From Anaerolineaceae bacterium (lineage in GTDB: Bacteria > Chloroflexota > Anaerolineae > Anaerolineales > Anaerolineaceae): a stretch of 16,081 nucleotides of DNA. Where the stretch lies: positions 1 to 16,081 of the forward strand of contig DLXG01000126.1 of NCBI GenBank assembly GCA_003448875.1. Reading direction: 5' to 3'. The position numbers and the translations under genes are program-made. This document shows, in pieces, positions 4,956 through 13,014 of this stretch. The notes under the pieces were generated by a model, which was given only the letters and a program-made list of their open reading frames with translations, searched no databases and had not been told where the DNA came from. The stretch's first letter is position 1. Each line of letters begins with the position of its first letter.

Positions 4956-7649
4956 ATGCCTCTCAACGAATCCGACACGCGAGCGCAGTTGATTGACCCC
5001 AAACTCAACCGGGCCGGCTGGACACAAAGCCGGGTGACCCGCGAATTTTATTACCGCAAGGACTGGGAATATGCGCCGGGGCGAATCATCCTGCGCGGCG
5101 GAAAAGTCGAGCGGGAAAAGCCCCGCCGGGTGGATTACCTTCTGCGCTACACCGATGCTTTTCCAATTGCGGTGGTGGAAGCCAAAGCCGAAACCGAACC
5201 CGCTGCGCTCGGCCTGGAGCAGGCCAAACAATATGCCCGCGATAACCATTTGATGTTTGCCTACGCTACCAACGGGCATCAAATTATTGAATGGGACGGT
5301 TTTACCAATACCACCCGCGAAATTACGGAGTTTCCTTCGCCGGATGAATTGTGGGAGCGTTGGAAACTCAATACCGGCTTGAAGTTAGACCAAGACACTC
5401 ATCGGACGGGGGAATTGCGCCCGGTTTATGATGCTGCGCTGGCGCGCGCCCGCGCCCATAACCCCATTCTCCACCCCTATGCCCCTCCCGAAGCCACACG
5501 CGGGAGCACGCCCCGTTACTTTCAGGAAGTTGCCATTCGTGAGGTTCTGGTGCGGATCATGCGCGGGCAGAAGCGGATTTTGCTGACCATGGCCACCGGC
5601 ACGGGCAAAACCTTTACCGCCATGCAAATTGTCTGGAAGTTGATCAAGTCCGAATGGCTGTTTCAAAATCGCGGCCGCAGCGGGCGGGTGCTTTTTCTGG
5701 CCGACCGGGTAGTCCTGCGCAATCAGGCCTACAATGCCTTCAGTCCTTTTGCCGGCAGCCACGGCGATCCCCGTTACATGATCGAAAATCCCAATCGTCC
5801 GAGCCTGCAGCACGATCTCTACTTCGGCATTTACCAGACCCTGTGGGCGCAGGATGAAAAGGGAAGACGATTGTTTGAAAAATTTCCCCGCGATTTTTTC
5901 GATATCGTGATCATTGACGAGGCACACCGTTCGGGGTTCGGCACGTGGAAAGAAATTCTCGATCACTTCGAATCCGCCATCCACCTTGGCATGACGGCCA
6001 CCCCCAAACAAGATGAAAATGTGGATACCTACGCTTATTTCTGCTCCGAGGAACCGGCCATTCCGCTCGACCCGCAGCAGCCGGAAAAGGGCAGTATTCA
6101 CCCGCCGGCCTACACCTACAGCCTTGCTCAGGGCATCGAGGACGGCTTTCTGGCTACCTACAAAGTCCACCGCGTGCGCACGAACATCGACCGCGACGGT
6201 CTGCACATTACCGAAGTCCTCGAACAGGGCGCCGAGGTCATCGCGCCGGAAGATGCCGAAGTGCGTGAGGATTACTTCACCCCGCAGTTCGAGCGGGAAA
6301 TCCGCCTGCCCGACCGGACGCGCACCTTAGTGCGTCATCTGGCAGGGCTGCTGCGAGAGTTTGGCCCGACCCACAAAACGATGGTCTTTTGCGTGGACAT
6401 GGATCACGCTCAGGAAGTAGCCCGCCTGTTGAACAACGAATTTGCCGATCTCGGCTATGACGAAGATTACGCCGTCCCCATCGTCAGCGAAGAGGGCGAA
6501 CAGGCCCGCCGCTGGCTGGCCAGTTTTCAGGATAGTGACCGCAAGTTCCCGGTAGTGGCGGTCACCGCCGAACTGCTCTCCACCGGCGTGGATGTGCCCG
6601 CCTGCCGCAACATCGTCTTTATGAAAACCCTTTCTTCCCCGATCCTGTTCAAGCAGATTATCGGTCGCGGCAGCCGGATTGACCCGGTCAGCGGCAAGTA
6701 CTGGTTCCGCATCATTGATTACACCAACGCCACCCGCCTGCTGGATAAAAACTGGGACTGCCCGCCTTCGGCTGTGGCTGCCCCCGTACCACGCCAGGAA
6801 CAAATCGCCAGCCTGACCGGCACGGTGCGCCTGGCCGAGAGCGGAGAGGTCATCGTCGGCGCCAGTGTGGCGGTCATGGCCGCGCCCAACGACCAGCGCG
6901 GGCCGATCCTGACCGATGAGCAGGGTGCTTTCCGTTTCGATCACCTGCCCGCCGGTGAGGTGACCCTGATTGCTTACGGGCTCAAACTCAACCGCCGCCA
7001 GATCAAAGTACAAACAGTGGCGCATCAAACCGTTACGGTGGAAATCGAATTAAAACCCGCCCGCGAGGACGAAGTCAAAGTGATTACGGTTCGCAACCTC
7101 GAAGTGACCATCGCCGAGGAGGCCACTTTTGTGGTCGCCGGTCTGGATGAACCGCTCACTCTCGAGCAGTACATCGACTACTCCCGCCAGCGCATCATCG
7201 CCATCACTCCCGACTGGCAGGCCATGCTGGACAAATGGAAGGATCAAACCAGCCGGGCCGAGGTACAGCAGCAGCTGGAACGCGAAAATGTCCACCCCGA
7301 CGTGCTGGCCGAGGTGCTGAACGCCGAGGATGCCGACCCGCTGGATGTGCTCGCTTATGTGGCCTTCCAGCGTCAGCCCATCCCCACCCGCCGCCAGCGC
7401 GTGCAGCAGTTTTTGCAAACACAAACCGGCTGGCTGGCCGCCTTTACGCCGGAGCGCCGTGTGGTGATTGAAACGCTGCTGGAAAAATACGGCGAGGGCG
7501 GCCTGCGTCAGCTGACCGACCCGCGCGTCTTTCGCCTGCCGCCCTTCCGCTCGATGGGAGAGTTAAACGGCGTTGCCAGACGCTTTGGCAGCGCCGATGC
7601 GCTGCGCCAAACCATCTACGAACTCCAACGGAGACTGTATTCCGAATGA
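4956..7649 (+). CDS. hsdR: Type I restriction endonuclease, motor/nuclease subunit HsdR (EcoEI-type) with an inserted beta-sandwich domain
   Basis: An 897-residue protein. N-terminal PD-(D/E)xK nuclease: Asp60, Glu75-x-Lys77 (VVEAKAE), followed by the type I-specific QxxxY motif (Gln89-Tyr93). SF2 translocase: Walker A ATGTGKT (213-219), DEAH (321-324), MTATP (346-350), motif V around LLSTGVDVP (540-548) and motif VI QIIGRGSRI (567-575). Residues about 619-700 (LTGTVRLAESGEVIVGASV, then DEQGAFRFDHLPAGEVTLIAYG) match the carboxypeptidase regulatory-like fold, not a normal part of HsdR. The rest (about 705-897) resembles the EcoEI R C-terminal domain that docks on the methylase. It hydrolyses ATP, translocates DNA and cuts unmodified DNA in complex with HsdM and HsdS. 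The ATG has no strong ribosome site and is likely coupled to DUF2188. The gene is clearly GC-rich. Confidence 0.93.
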   Translation: MPLNESDTRAQLIDPKLNRAGWTQSRVTREFYYRKDWEYAPGRIILRGGKVEREKPRRVDYLLRYTDAFPIAVVEAKAETEPAALGLEQAKQYARDNHLMFAYATNGHQIIEWDGFTNTTREITEFPSPDELWERWKLNTGLKLDQDTHRTGELRPVYDAALARARAHNPILHPYAPPEATRGSTPRYFQEVAIREVLVRIMRGQKRILLTMATGTGKTFTAMQIVWKLIKSEWLFQNRGRSGRVLFLADRVVLRNQAYNAFSPFAGSHGDPRYMIENPNRPSLQHDLYFGIYQTLWAQDEKGRRLFEKFPRDFFDIVIIDEAHRSGFGTWKEILDHFESAIHLGMTATPKQDENVDTYAYFCSEEPAIPLDPQQPEKGSIHPPAYTYSLAQGIEDGFLATYKVHRVRTNIDRDGLHITEVLEQGAEVIAPEDAEVREDYFTPQFEREIRLPDRTRTLVRHLAGLLREFGPTHKTMVFCVDMDHAQEVARLLNNEFADLGYDEDYAVPIVSEEGEQARRWLASFQDSDRKFPVVAVTAELLSTGVDVPACRNIVFMKTLSSPILFKQIIGRGSRIDPVSGKYWFRIIDYTNATRLLDKNWDCPPSAVAAPVPRQEQIASLTGTVRLAESGEVIVGASVAVMAAPNDQRGPILTDEQGAFRFDHLPAGEVTLIAYGLKLNRRQIKVQTVAHQTVTVEIELKPAREDEVKVITVRNLEVTIAEEATFVVAGLDEPLTLEQYIDYSRQRIIAITPDWQAMLDKWKDQTSRAEVQQQLERENVHPDVLAEVLNAEDADPLDVLAYVAFQRQPIPTRRQRVQQFLQTQTGWLAAFTPERRVVIETLLEKYGEGGLRQLTDPRVFRLPPFRSMGELNGVARRFGSADALRQTIYELQRRLYSE

Positions 7650-9376
7650 ACAAAAACGCCCGACCGATCAACGAAAATCTGAGCAATGAGATGTGGCGCG
7701 CCTGCGATATTCTGCGCCGCGATAACAACGTCGGCGGGGTGATGGCCTACACCGAGCACATCGCCTGGCTGCTGTTCCTCAAATTCCTCGATCTGGAAGA
7801 AAAGAAACGGGCTGAGGAAGCCGCCTTCAAGGGCGAATCCTACACCCCCGTTTTGCAGGGCGATCTGGCCTGGGATGCGTGGGCCAGCCCGGAGGCGCTG
7901 CAGAAGTGGAATTCCAGCCGCGGCGAACTGGTGGCTTTTGTGCGCGGGCGGCTGCTGCCCGGGTTGGCTTCGCTTTCCGGTTCGCCGCTGGCGAACACGA
8001 TTGCCAAACTCTTTTCGGATGAAAGCGTCGGCGATCAAACCGTAGTCCGCAATGTGCCGGTCTGCGCTTCGGATTACAACCTCAAAGAGGTGATTGACAT
8101 CATCAACCAGATTGACTTCCAGCGCGAGGATGACTTTTTCACCATCACCCGCTTTTACGAAGACCTGCTGGCGCGTATGGGACAGGAAAACCAGATCGCC
8201 GGCGAGTTCCACACCCCCCGCCCGGTGATTCGCTTCATGGTCGAGGTGATTGACCCGCAAATCGGCGAGACGGTCTATGACCCGGCCTGCGGCTCGGCGG
8301 GTTTTCTGGCGCAGGCTTACCTGCACATGGAACAACAGGTGCGCACCGTTGAACAGGAAGAAACCCTCCAGCAAAGCACCTTTTACGGGCAGGAAAAGAA
8401 GGGTCTGGCTGCCCTGCTGGGGACGATGAATCTGGTGCTGCACGGCGTAACCACGCCCCACATCTACCGCCGCAACACGCTGGAGGAAGATGTCAAAACC
8501 AGCGTTCCCGAGCGATTCGACATCATCCTCACCAACCCGCCCTTCGGCGGCAAGGAAGGCGCCCACATCCAGAACAACTTTACCGTCAAAAACAACGCCA
8601 CCGAACTGCTCTTTTTACAGCACGTGCTGAAGAAGTTGAAAAACACCCCCAACGCCCGCGCTGCCATGGTCGTGCCGGAAGGCACCCTCTTCCGCGGCGG
8701 GGCGTTTGCCGAGGTCAAGAAAACCCTGCTGGAGGATTTTCATCTGTTTGCGGTGGTCAGTCTGCCGCCGGGGGTCTTTTCGCCCTATTCGGACGTCAAA
8801 ACCGCCCTGCTGTTCTTCCAGCGCGTGGATCACATTCTGGAAAAGAACCCGCTGGCGCGCGATGAGGTGTGGTACTACGAACTGCCCCTACCCGAGGGGT
8901 TGAAAAAATTCAGCAAGGGCAGCCCGATTGCCGATGAGCATTTTGCCGAAGCGCGTGCCCTGTGGCGGGAATGGAAAGCCTACCTGCAAGGCCAGCGCGA
9001 GCGCCCGTTTGCCTTTGCCGATGCGATCCGCCAGCAGTGGCAGGCCTACCGCGACTGGCAAACCTACCGCGAGGCGCTGGAAAAGGGGGAAAACGTACAG
9101 CCGCCGGCCTGCCCGGCCGAGGCCGGCCCGGCCTACCGCCGCGCCTTCGAGGCGCAGGGGCCGCGCCCCCAGCCGCCCTACACGGTTTGGGTGGAACGGC
9201 TGAGCGACCTGCGCGCCCGCGGCTACGACCTGAGCGCGCGCAACCCGCACCAGAGCGAACGGGTGGCCCTGCCCCGCCCGGCCGAACTCACCGCCAGTTT
9301 GCTGGAACGCCAGCGCGAACTGGCCGCCCTGCTGGAACGCCTGCACGCGCTGGTCAGCAACGGGGAGGAAGAATGA
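7646..9376 (+). CDS. hsdM: Type I restriction-modification DNA N6-adenine methyltransferase subunit HsdM
   Basis: A 576-residue protein starting in an ATGA overlap with the hsdR stop, so translation is coupled. The N-terminal helical HsdM domain (LSNEMWRACDILRRDNN, YTEHIAWLLFLKFLDLEE) is followed by GEFHTPRPVIRFMVEV, the SAM-binding motif I DPACGSAGFL (212-221) and the catalytic NPPF (297-300), with VPEGTLFRGG further on. The C-terminal part has the usual YDLSARNP motif and ends in a Leu/Glu/Arg-rich predicted coiled coil (about 540-570) that should contact HsdS. A Pro/Ala/Arg-rich stretch at about 480-505 is more low-complexity than usual. It methylates adenine in the recognition site using S-adenosylmethionine. 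The end of the gene is so GC-rich that other frames remain open. Confidence 0.95.
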   Translation: MNKNARPINENLSNEMWRACDILRRDNNVGGVMAYTEHIAWLLFLKFLDLEEKKRAEEAAFKGESYTPVLQGDLAWDAWASPEALQKWNSSRGELVAFVRGRLLPGLASLSGSPLANTIAKLFSDESVGDQTVVRNVPVCASDYNLKEVIDIINQIDFQREDDFFTITRFYEDLLARMGQENQIAGEFHTPRPVIRFMVEVIDPQIGETVYDPACGSAGFLAQAYLHMEQQVRTVEQEETLQQSTFYGQEKKGLAALLGTMNLVLHGVTTPHIYRRNTLEEDVKTSVPERFDIILTNPPFGGKEGAHIQNNFTVKNNATELLFLQHVLKKLKNTPNARAAMVVPEGTLFRGGAFAEVKKTLLEDFHLFAVVSLPPGVFSPYSDVKTALLFFQRVDHILEKNPLARDEVWYYELPLPEGLKKFSKGSPIADEHFAEARALWREWKAYLQGQRERPFAFADAIRQQWQAYRDWQTYREALEKGENVQPPACPAEAGPAYRRAFEAQGPRPQPPYTVWVERLSDLRARGYDLSARNPHQSERVALPRPAELTASLLERQRELAALLERLHALVSNGEEE

Positions 9377-10644
9377 TGGAAGGCTGGAAACTGCCGGCGG
9401 GGTGGGATTTTGCAACCCTTTCCGAACCGAAGGTACGAATCTTGAGCGGTTTTTCATGTGCGCGAAAAAACGTGGTTTCAGAGGGCTTGCTTCATCTCCG
9501 TCCATTCAATATTGGTATTAATGGAGAGATAGATTTGTCTAATTGTCTTTATATTCCAGAAGGCTTTGTCAATAATCCTACTGATTTTTGGCTTGAAAGT
9601 GGGGATATTTTGTTCAACAACACAAATAGTGTTGAACTGGTAGGAAAATCTGCAATCGTTAGAACAAACTTACCCTGTGCCTTTTCAAATCACCTTACCC
9701 GAATTCGGGTAATTGATCGGGATTATCTTGAACCTCAGTGGATTTTGGTTTTTTTACGCTATTTATGGCAAACAGGTTTCTTTGCTGCCCACTGTAATCG
9801 CTGGATTGGTCAAGCAGGTTATGCCCCGAGCAAATTAACAGAATTGTCATTACCACGTCCCCCAATTGCCGAGCAGCGCCGCATTGTGGCGCGGCTGGAG
9901 GCGCTGCTGGACGAGGTCAAAGCCCTGCGCGAGCAGGTGCAAACCATGTGGCGCGACGTCAACCGCCTGATGGAATCCGCCCTGGCGGAGGTGTTCCCCG
10001 CGGCTGGTCAGCCCTTGCCGGAGGGGTGGGAGTGGAAAGATATGCCCGAGGTCTGTCTTATCAATCCTAAACGTCCTCGTATTCAACGAGATGATAAGAA
10101 TCCAACTTCCTTTATACCCATGCAAGCGGTAGATGATCGAACTGGAACAATTATTGATTTGCAGATCCGCCCTTATGGTGAAGTAAAACGTGGTTACACT
10201 TACTTTGAAGAAAATGATGTTTTGATGGCAAAAATTACGCCATCTATGGAAAACGGCAAAGCGGCGATCGCTAGAAATTTGATTGACGGTATTGGGTTTG
10301 GCACAACCGAGTTTCATGTTTTTCGTCCTCGTTCAAACATCTTACCCGAATGGATTTTTTATTTTATTCGCCGCAAAGTCTTTCGCGAGACGGCAAAGAT
10401 GAGTTTTCGGGGTGCAGTCGGTCAACAGCGTGTACCAGAAGAATTTCTATTAACACAAAAAATTCCCCTGCCCAACCCAAACGACCCGGAACGTTCGCTT
10501 GCCGAGCAGCGCCGCATTGTCGCCTATCTGGACGGCATCCAGCAAACGGTGCGCGAAGCGCAAGAATTAATCCAATCCGACCTGCGCGCCATCGAGCAGC
10601 TGGAGCAGTCCATTTTAGCGGCGGCGTTTCGGGGGGAGTTGTAG
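9373..10644 (+). CDS. hsdS: Type I restriction-modification specificity subunit HsdS
   Basis: A 423-residue protein with two target-recognition domains (about residues 5-160 and 215-370), each followed by a conserved helix: IAEQRRIVARLEALLDEV (165-182) and LAEQRRIVAYLDGIQQTV (376-393). GDILFNNTNSVELVGKSAIV in the first and NDVLMAKITPSMENGKAAIA in the second are classic Methylase_S motifs, and the C-terminus ILAAAFRGEL is the family's usual end. It sets the bipartite recognition sequence and holds HsdM and HsdR. The frame is open far upstream inside hsdM, but the first convincing start is ATGATG at 9373, preceded by GGAGG, in an ATGA overlap with the hsdM stop. Recognition domains are AT-rich, conserved helices GC-rich. 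The target sequence cannot be predicted here. Confidence 0.94.
   Translation: MMEGWKLPAGWDFATLSEPKVRILSGFSCARKNVVSEGLLHLRPFNIGINGEIDLSNCLYIPEGFVNNPTDFWLESGDILFNNTNSVELVGKSAIVRTNLPCAFSNHLTRIRVIDRDYLEPQWILVFLRYLWQTGFFAAHCNRWIGQAGYAPSKLTELSLPRPPIAEQRRIVARLEALLDEVKALREQVQTMWRDVNRLMESALAEVFPAAGQPLPEGWEWKDMPEVCLINPKRPRIQRDDKNPTSFIPMQAVDDRTGTIIDLQIRPYGEVKRGYTYFEENDVLMAKITPSMENGKAAIARNLIDGIGFGTTEFHVFRPRSNILPEWIFYFIRRKVFRETAKMSFRGAVGQQRVPEEFLLTQKIPLPNPNDPERSLAEQRRIVAYLDGIQQTVREAQELIQSDLRAIEQLEQSILAAAFRGEL
9866..9887 (+). repeat. 22-bp direct repeat, copy 1, in the central conserved region of hsdS
   Basis: Identical to 10499-10520. The repeat starts with TTGCCGAGCAGCG, ends with CCGCATTGT and encodes most of AEQRRIV in both places. 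It sits at the exact point where the AT-rich first recognition domain returns to GC-rich sequence. Confidence 0.9.
10499..10520 (+). repeat. 22-bp direct repeat, copy 2, in the distal conserved region of hsdS
   Basis: Perfect copy of 9866-9887, 633 bases downstream and in the same reading frame. Recombination between the copies would delete the second recognition domain or swap domains with another hsdS. Confidence 0.9.
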
Positions 10645-10649
10645 CGAAA

Positions 10650-10871
10650 ATGCAAACGGATTTCTTCGGTGAAAAAATCCGTCGCGAAGGGGAATTTTTG
10701 ATTTACCATGATGAAAGCGAACCTCAAGCAAATAAGGGCTGGTTATTAATCGGATTGCTATTTGTCAATTTGAAAAAGTATTCAAATGTTCTGGATGTTT
10801 TGTCATATCACCTCAAACAGGAAAATTATTTCGGCGAAATTCACTCAGACCAACAACCCACCTTGTTCTAG
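10650..10871 (+). pseudogene. Truncated DUF3800-like protein remnant
   Basis: A 73-codon frame beginning five bases after the hsdS stop. GEFLIYHDESE, GWLLIGLLFVNLKKYSNVLDVLSYHL and YFGEIHSD resemble the N-terminal third of DUF3800 proteins, which have an N-terminal acidic DES motif and an EIH-type His motif and are usually well over 200 residues, often near restriction systems. The frame stops at 10871 and none of the remaining domain is found before the DUF262 gene, so it is best read as a decayed fragment. GGGAG near the hsdS end could serve as a distant ribosome site, so a short product is possible. The DUF3800 assignment rests on short motifs and is moderate. Confidence 0.55.
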
Positions 10872-10893
10872 AATCATGTAAGGAGACATGAAA

Positions 10894-12948
10894 ATGAAAG
10901 CAGATAGCCTGAAAATTTCAAAAGTTTTTATGAGCGGCGGTGATATCCATTACCTGCTACCTTACTTCCAACGCGAATACGCATGGGAAAAAGAAAACTG
11001 GCAGACTTTACTCAATGATGTGATCGGACTCTATGAGGCTTACAGCGAGGATAAAGAACCCGAACATTTTATGGGGTCATTGGTTGTAATAGAAGATGGC
11101 ACACGCAATGGAGTAATCCCGGCTTTCAAGCTGGTGGATGGTCAACAAAGATTGGTAACGATTTCATTGATGTTTTGTGCCTTGGGGCATTTGATTCGCG
11201 AGAGTCACTCGGCTCTTTACAATAGAATTCGACGTCTGTTAATCAATGATCAAGAAAGCGGAATTGTGTATTTCAAAATCGTGCCGACAAAGAAATATGG
11301 GGATCAACAAGCCTATTTTGCGATTTTAGAGGGAAAACCGATACCAGAAAATGTCACCTCAAAAATTCCAGAATGTTACAACTTTTTCCTAAAGGAAATT
11401 GGCAATCGCTTAAGAAGCGGTTCGATTGACCCAGAACGGTTATTCCTTGTGCTGGCAAACAGCCTTCAGGTGGTTTTCATTAATCTGGATAGGGGAGAAC
11501 GTCCTTACGAAATCTTCGAGAGTCTCAACGCAAAGAACAAACCCCTTACACAGGCAGATCTGGTGCGAAACTATATCGCCATGAAACTCCCTGAATCACG
11601 TCAGGAAGAGATATTTGGAAACCATTGGGCGCCCATTGAAAATCTGTTGCAGGATAAGCGGCCGGTCGGGGGATCGCGATTAGGTGAGTTGACCGCCTTT
11701 TTACGCCATTACTTAACGATGCGGAGCGGGATATTGGTCAACGAACGGCATGTTTATGAACGATTTCGCGATCGAATGGAGAAAGAGGCTCAAAATACCG
11801 AAGAATTCATCCGCGAGATTATCACCCTCAAAAAATTTTCGGTCTATTACGATCGGCTGTTGCGCCCTGAAAACGAACCCAACGACAAAATTCGCAACAA
11901 GTTACGAAGGTTAAGTATTCTGGAAGTTTCCACTGCCTATCCGTTCTTAATGATGGTGTATGAGTCTTATGAGGAAAGAAAGATAAGTTTAGAGGAATTT
12001 TCCGAAGCTCTCGATATTTTGGAAAACTACATGGTTCGCCGTTATCTAGTTGGAGAACCAACGAATTATCTCAATAAAGCATTTACAACGCTATGGCGTG
12101 AAATCAATCCTGCTCAATTTACGCAAACCCTGAAAAGAGCACTCACTACCAAGAATTACCCATCGGATTCGATGATAAGACGTGAATTACCCCACATGCG
12201 TCTTTATGGAAAAGGAGGTCAGGCACGTGAAAAACTGATCCTTGTTTTGGAGACTATCAATCGCTTTTTGGATATCACAGTCGGTGGTTATACGGTTCTG
12301 AGCGGCAAACCCACAGTCGAACATATTATGCCCCAGACTCTAAGTCCAATATGGAAGGAACATCTTGGAGCAGAGTGGGAACAGATTTACAACGAATATC
12401 TCGACACAATCGGAAATCTAACCCTGGTTACCCAAGAATGGAACACTGAATTATCCAATGCGCCCTTCCAAGAAAAACGACAACGATTGGCTAATCATGG
12501 GCTAAAACTCAACAGCCAATATTTTTCTAATCAGAATTTAGACAAATGGGATGAGCAGGCAATCCAAAAAAGAGCCGAATTCCTCATAGAAAAAATTCTT
12601 GACTTTTGGCCGGAGTTGGGAACCCCAACCATCACACCAAACGCAATTGGTAATAGACCGGTTTCGTTGACAATTCTGGGAGAAACATTTCTAGTAAAGA
12701 CATGGCGGGATGTGGCTTATCAAACAGCACTGGTCATCAGTCAATTATTCGAGGATTTTGAAACGGTGATTGCGTCCCAGATGCCTGCTTATTTCGACAA
12801 ATACCCATTCCGATATGCTTGTAAGCAACTTCCCAATGGATGGTATTTATTATTGAACTTGTCTGCCGCAAGTATTAAGAGTTTTTGTCAAAACTTGGTA
12901 TCTTTGGCAGGTCTTACGGCTGAAGATTGGCAGGTTGTAGAAGAATAA
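10894..12948 (+). CDS. DUF262-DUF1524 (GmrSD-like) modification-dependent restriction protein
   Basis: About 684 residues. The numbers here count from an upstream in-frame ATG at 10888; I prefer the ATG at 10894 because AAGGAG then sits eight bases away instead of two. The N-terminal DUF262 (ParB/Srx-like NTPase fold) has PYFQREYAW (25-33), the nucleotide motif DGQQRLVT (84-91) and IFESLNAKNKPLTQADLVRNYI (209-230). A helical middle leads to DUF1524 with VEHIMPQ (477-483) and GNLTLVTQEWN (509-519), an HNH-like nuclease core. A further domain at about 588-686 (PVSLTILGETFLVKTWRDV) is not assigned. GmrSD and SspE proteins with this arrangement cut DNA bearing modified bases or phosphorothioate. 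It follows hsdS on the same strand and probably adds a second restriction layer. Base composition is much less GC-rich than hsdR and hsdM. Confidence 0.88.
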   Translation: MKADSLKISKVFMSGGDIHYLLPYFQREYAWEKENWQTLLNDVIGLYEAYSEDKEPEHFMGSLVVIEDGTRNGVIPAFKLVDGQQRLVTISLMFCALGHLIRESHSALYNRIRRLLINDQESGIVYFKIVPTKKYGDQQAYFAILEGKPIPENVTSKIPECYNFFLKEIGNRLRSGSIDPERLFLVLANSLQVVFINLDRGERPYEIFESLNAKNKPLTQADLVRNYIAMKLPESRQEEIFGNHWAPIENLLQDKRPVGGSRLGELTAFLRHYLTMRSGILVNERHVYERFRDRMEKEAQNTEEFIREIITLKKFSVYYDRLLRPENEPNDKIRNKLRRLSILEVSTAYPFLMMVYESYEERKISLEEFSEALDILENYMVRRYLVGEPTNYLNKAFTTLWREINPAQFTQTLKRALTTKNYPSDSMIRRELPHMRLYGKGGQAREKLILVLETINRFLDITVGGYTVLSGKPTVEHIMPQTLSPIWKEHLGAEWEQIYNEYLDTIGNLTLVTQEWNTELSNAPFQEKRQRLANHGLKLNSQYFSNQNLDKWDEQAIQKRAEFLIEKILDFWPELGTPTITPNAIGNRPVSLTILGETFLVKTWRDVAYQTALVISQLFEDFETVIASQMPAYFDKYPFRYACKQLPNGWYLLLNLSAASIKSFCQNLVSLAGLTAEDWQVVEE

Positions 12949-12970
12949 AGGATTGAGCTAAAGTGAATTA

Positions 12971-12998
12971 CCATTGTTAGCCAAAGAATGGATTTTTT
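12971..12998 (+). terminator. Weak terminator after the DUF262 gene
   Basis: Five-base stem CCATT (12971-12975) with AATGG (12987-12991), 11-base loop, followed by A and six T, 22 bases after the stop codon and between convergent genes. Short stem, so only moderate. Confidence 0.4.
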
Positions 12999-13014
12999 AT
13001 TTCATTGACACCCC

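Noticed and set aside
5385..6206. Long minus-strand frame opposite hsdR
   Set aside because: The opposite strand encodes conserved helicase motifs; the minus frame has no recognisable domain.
7616..8566. Long minus-strand frame of 316 codons opposite hsdM
   Set aside because: Shadow of the GC-rich methylase gene; no domain pattern and no ribosome site.
8962..9372. Upstream extension of the hsdS reading frame inside hsdM
   Set aside because: It is an Ala/Arg/Pro-rich shadow caused by high GC content; the hsdM product is conserved through this stretch and a good start with GGAGG exists at 9373.
12949..13014. Right attachment site of the island directly after the DUF262 gene
   Set aside because: No copy of the tRNA 3' half or any long repeat of 3464-3505 is present there.
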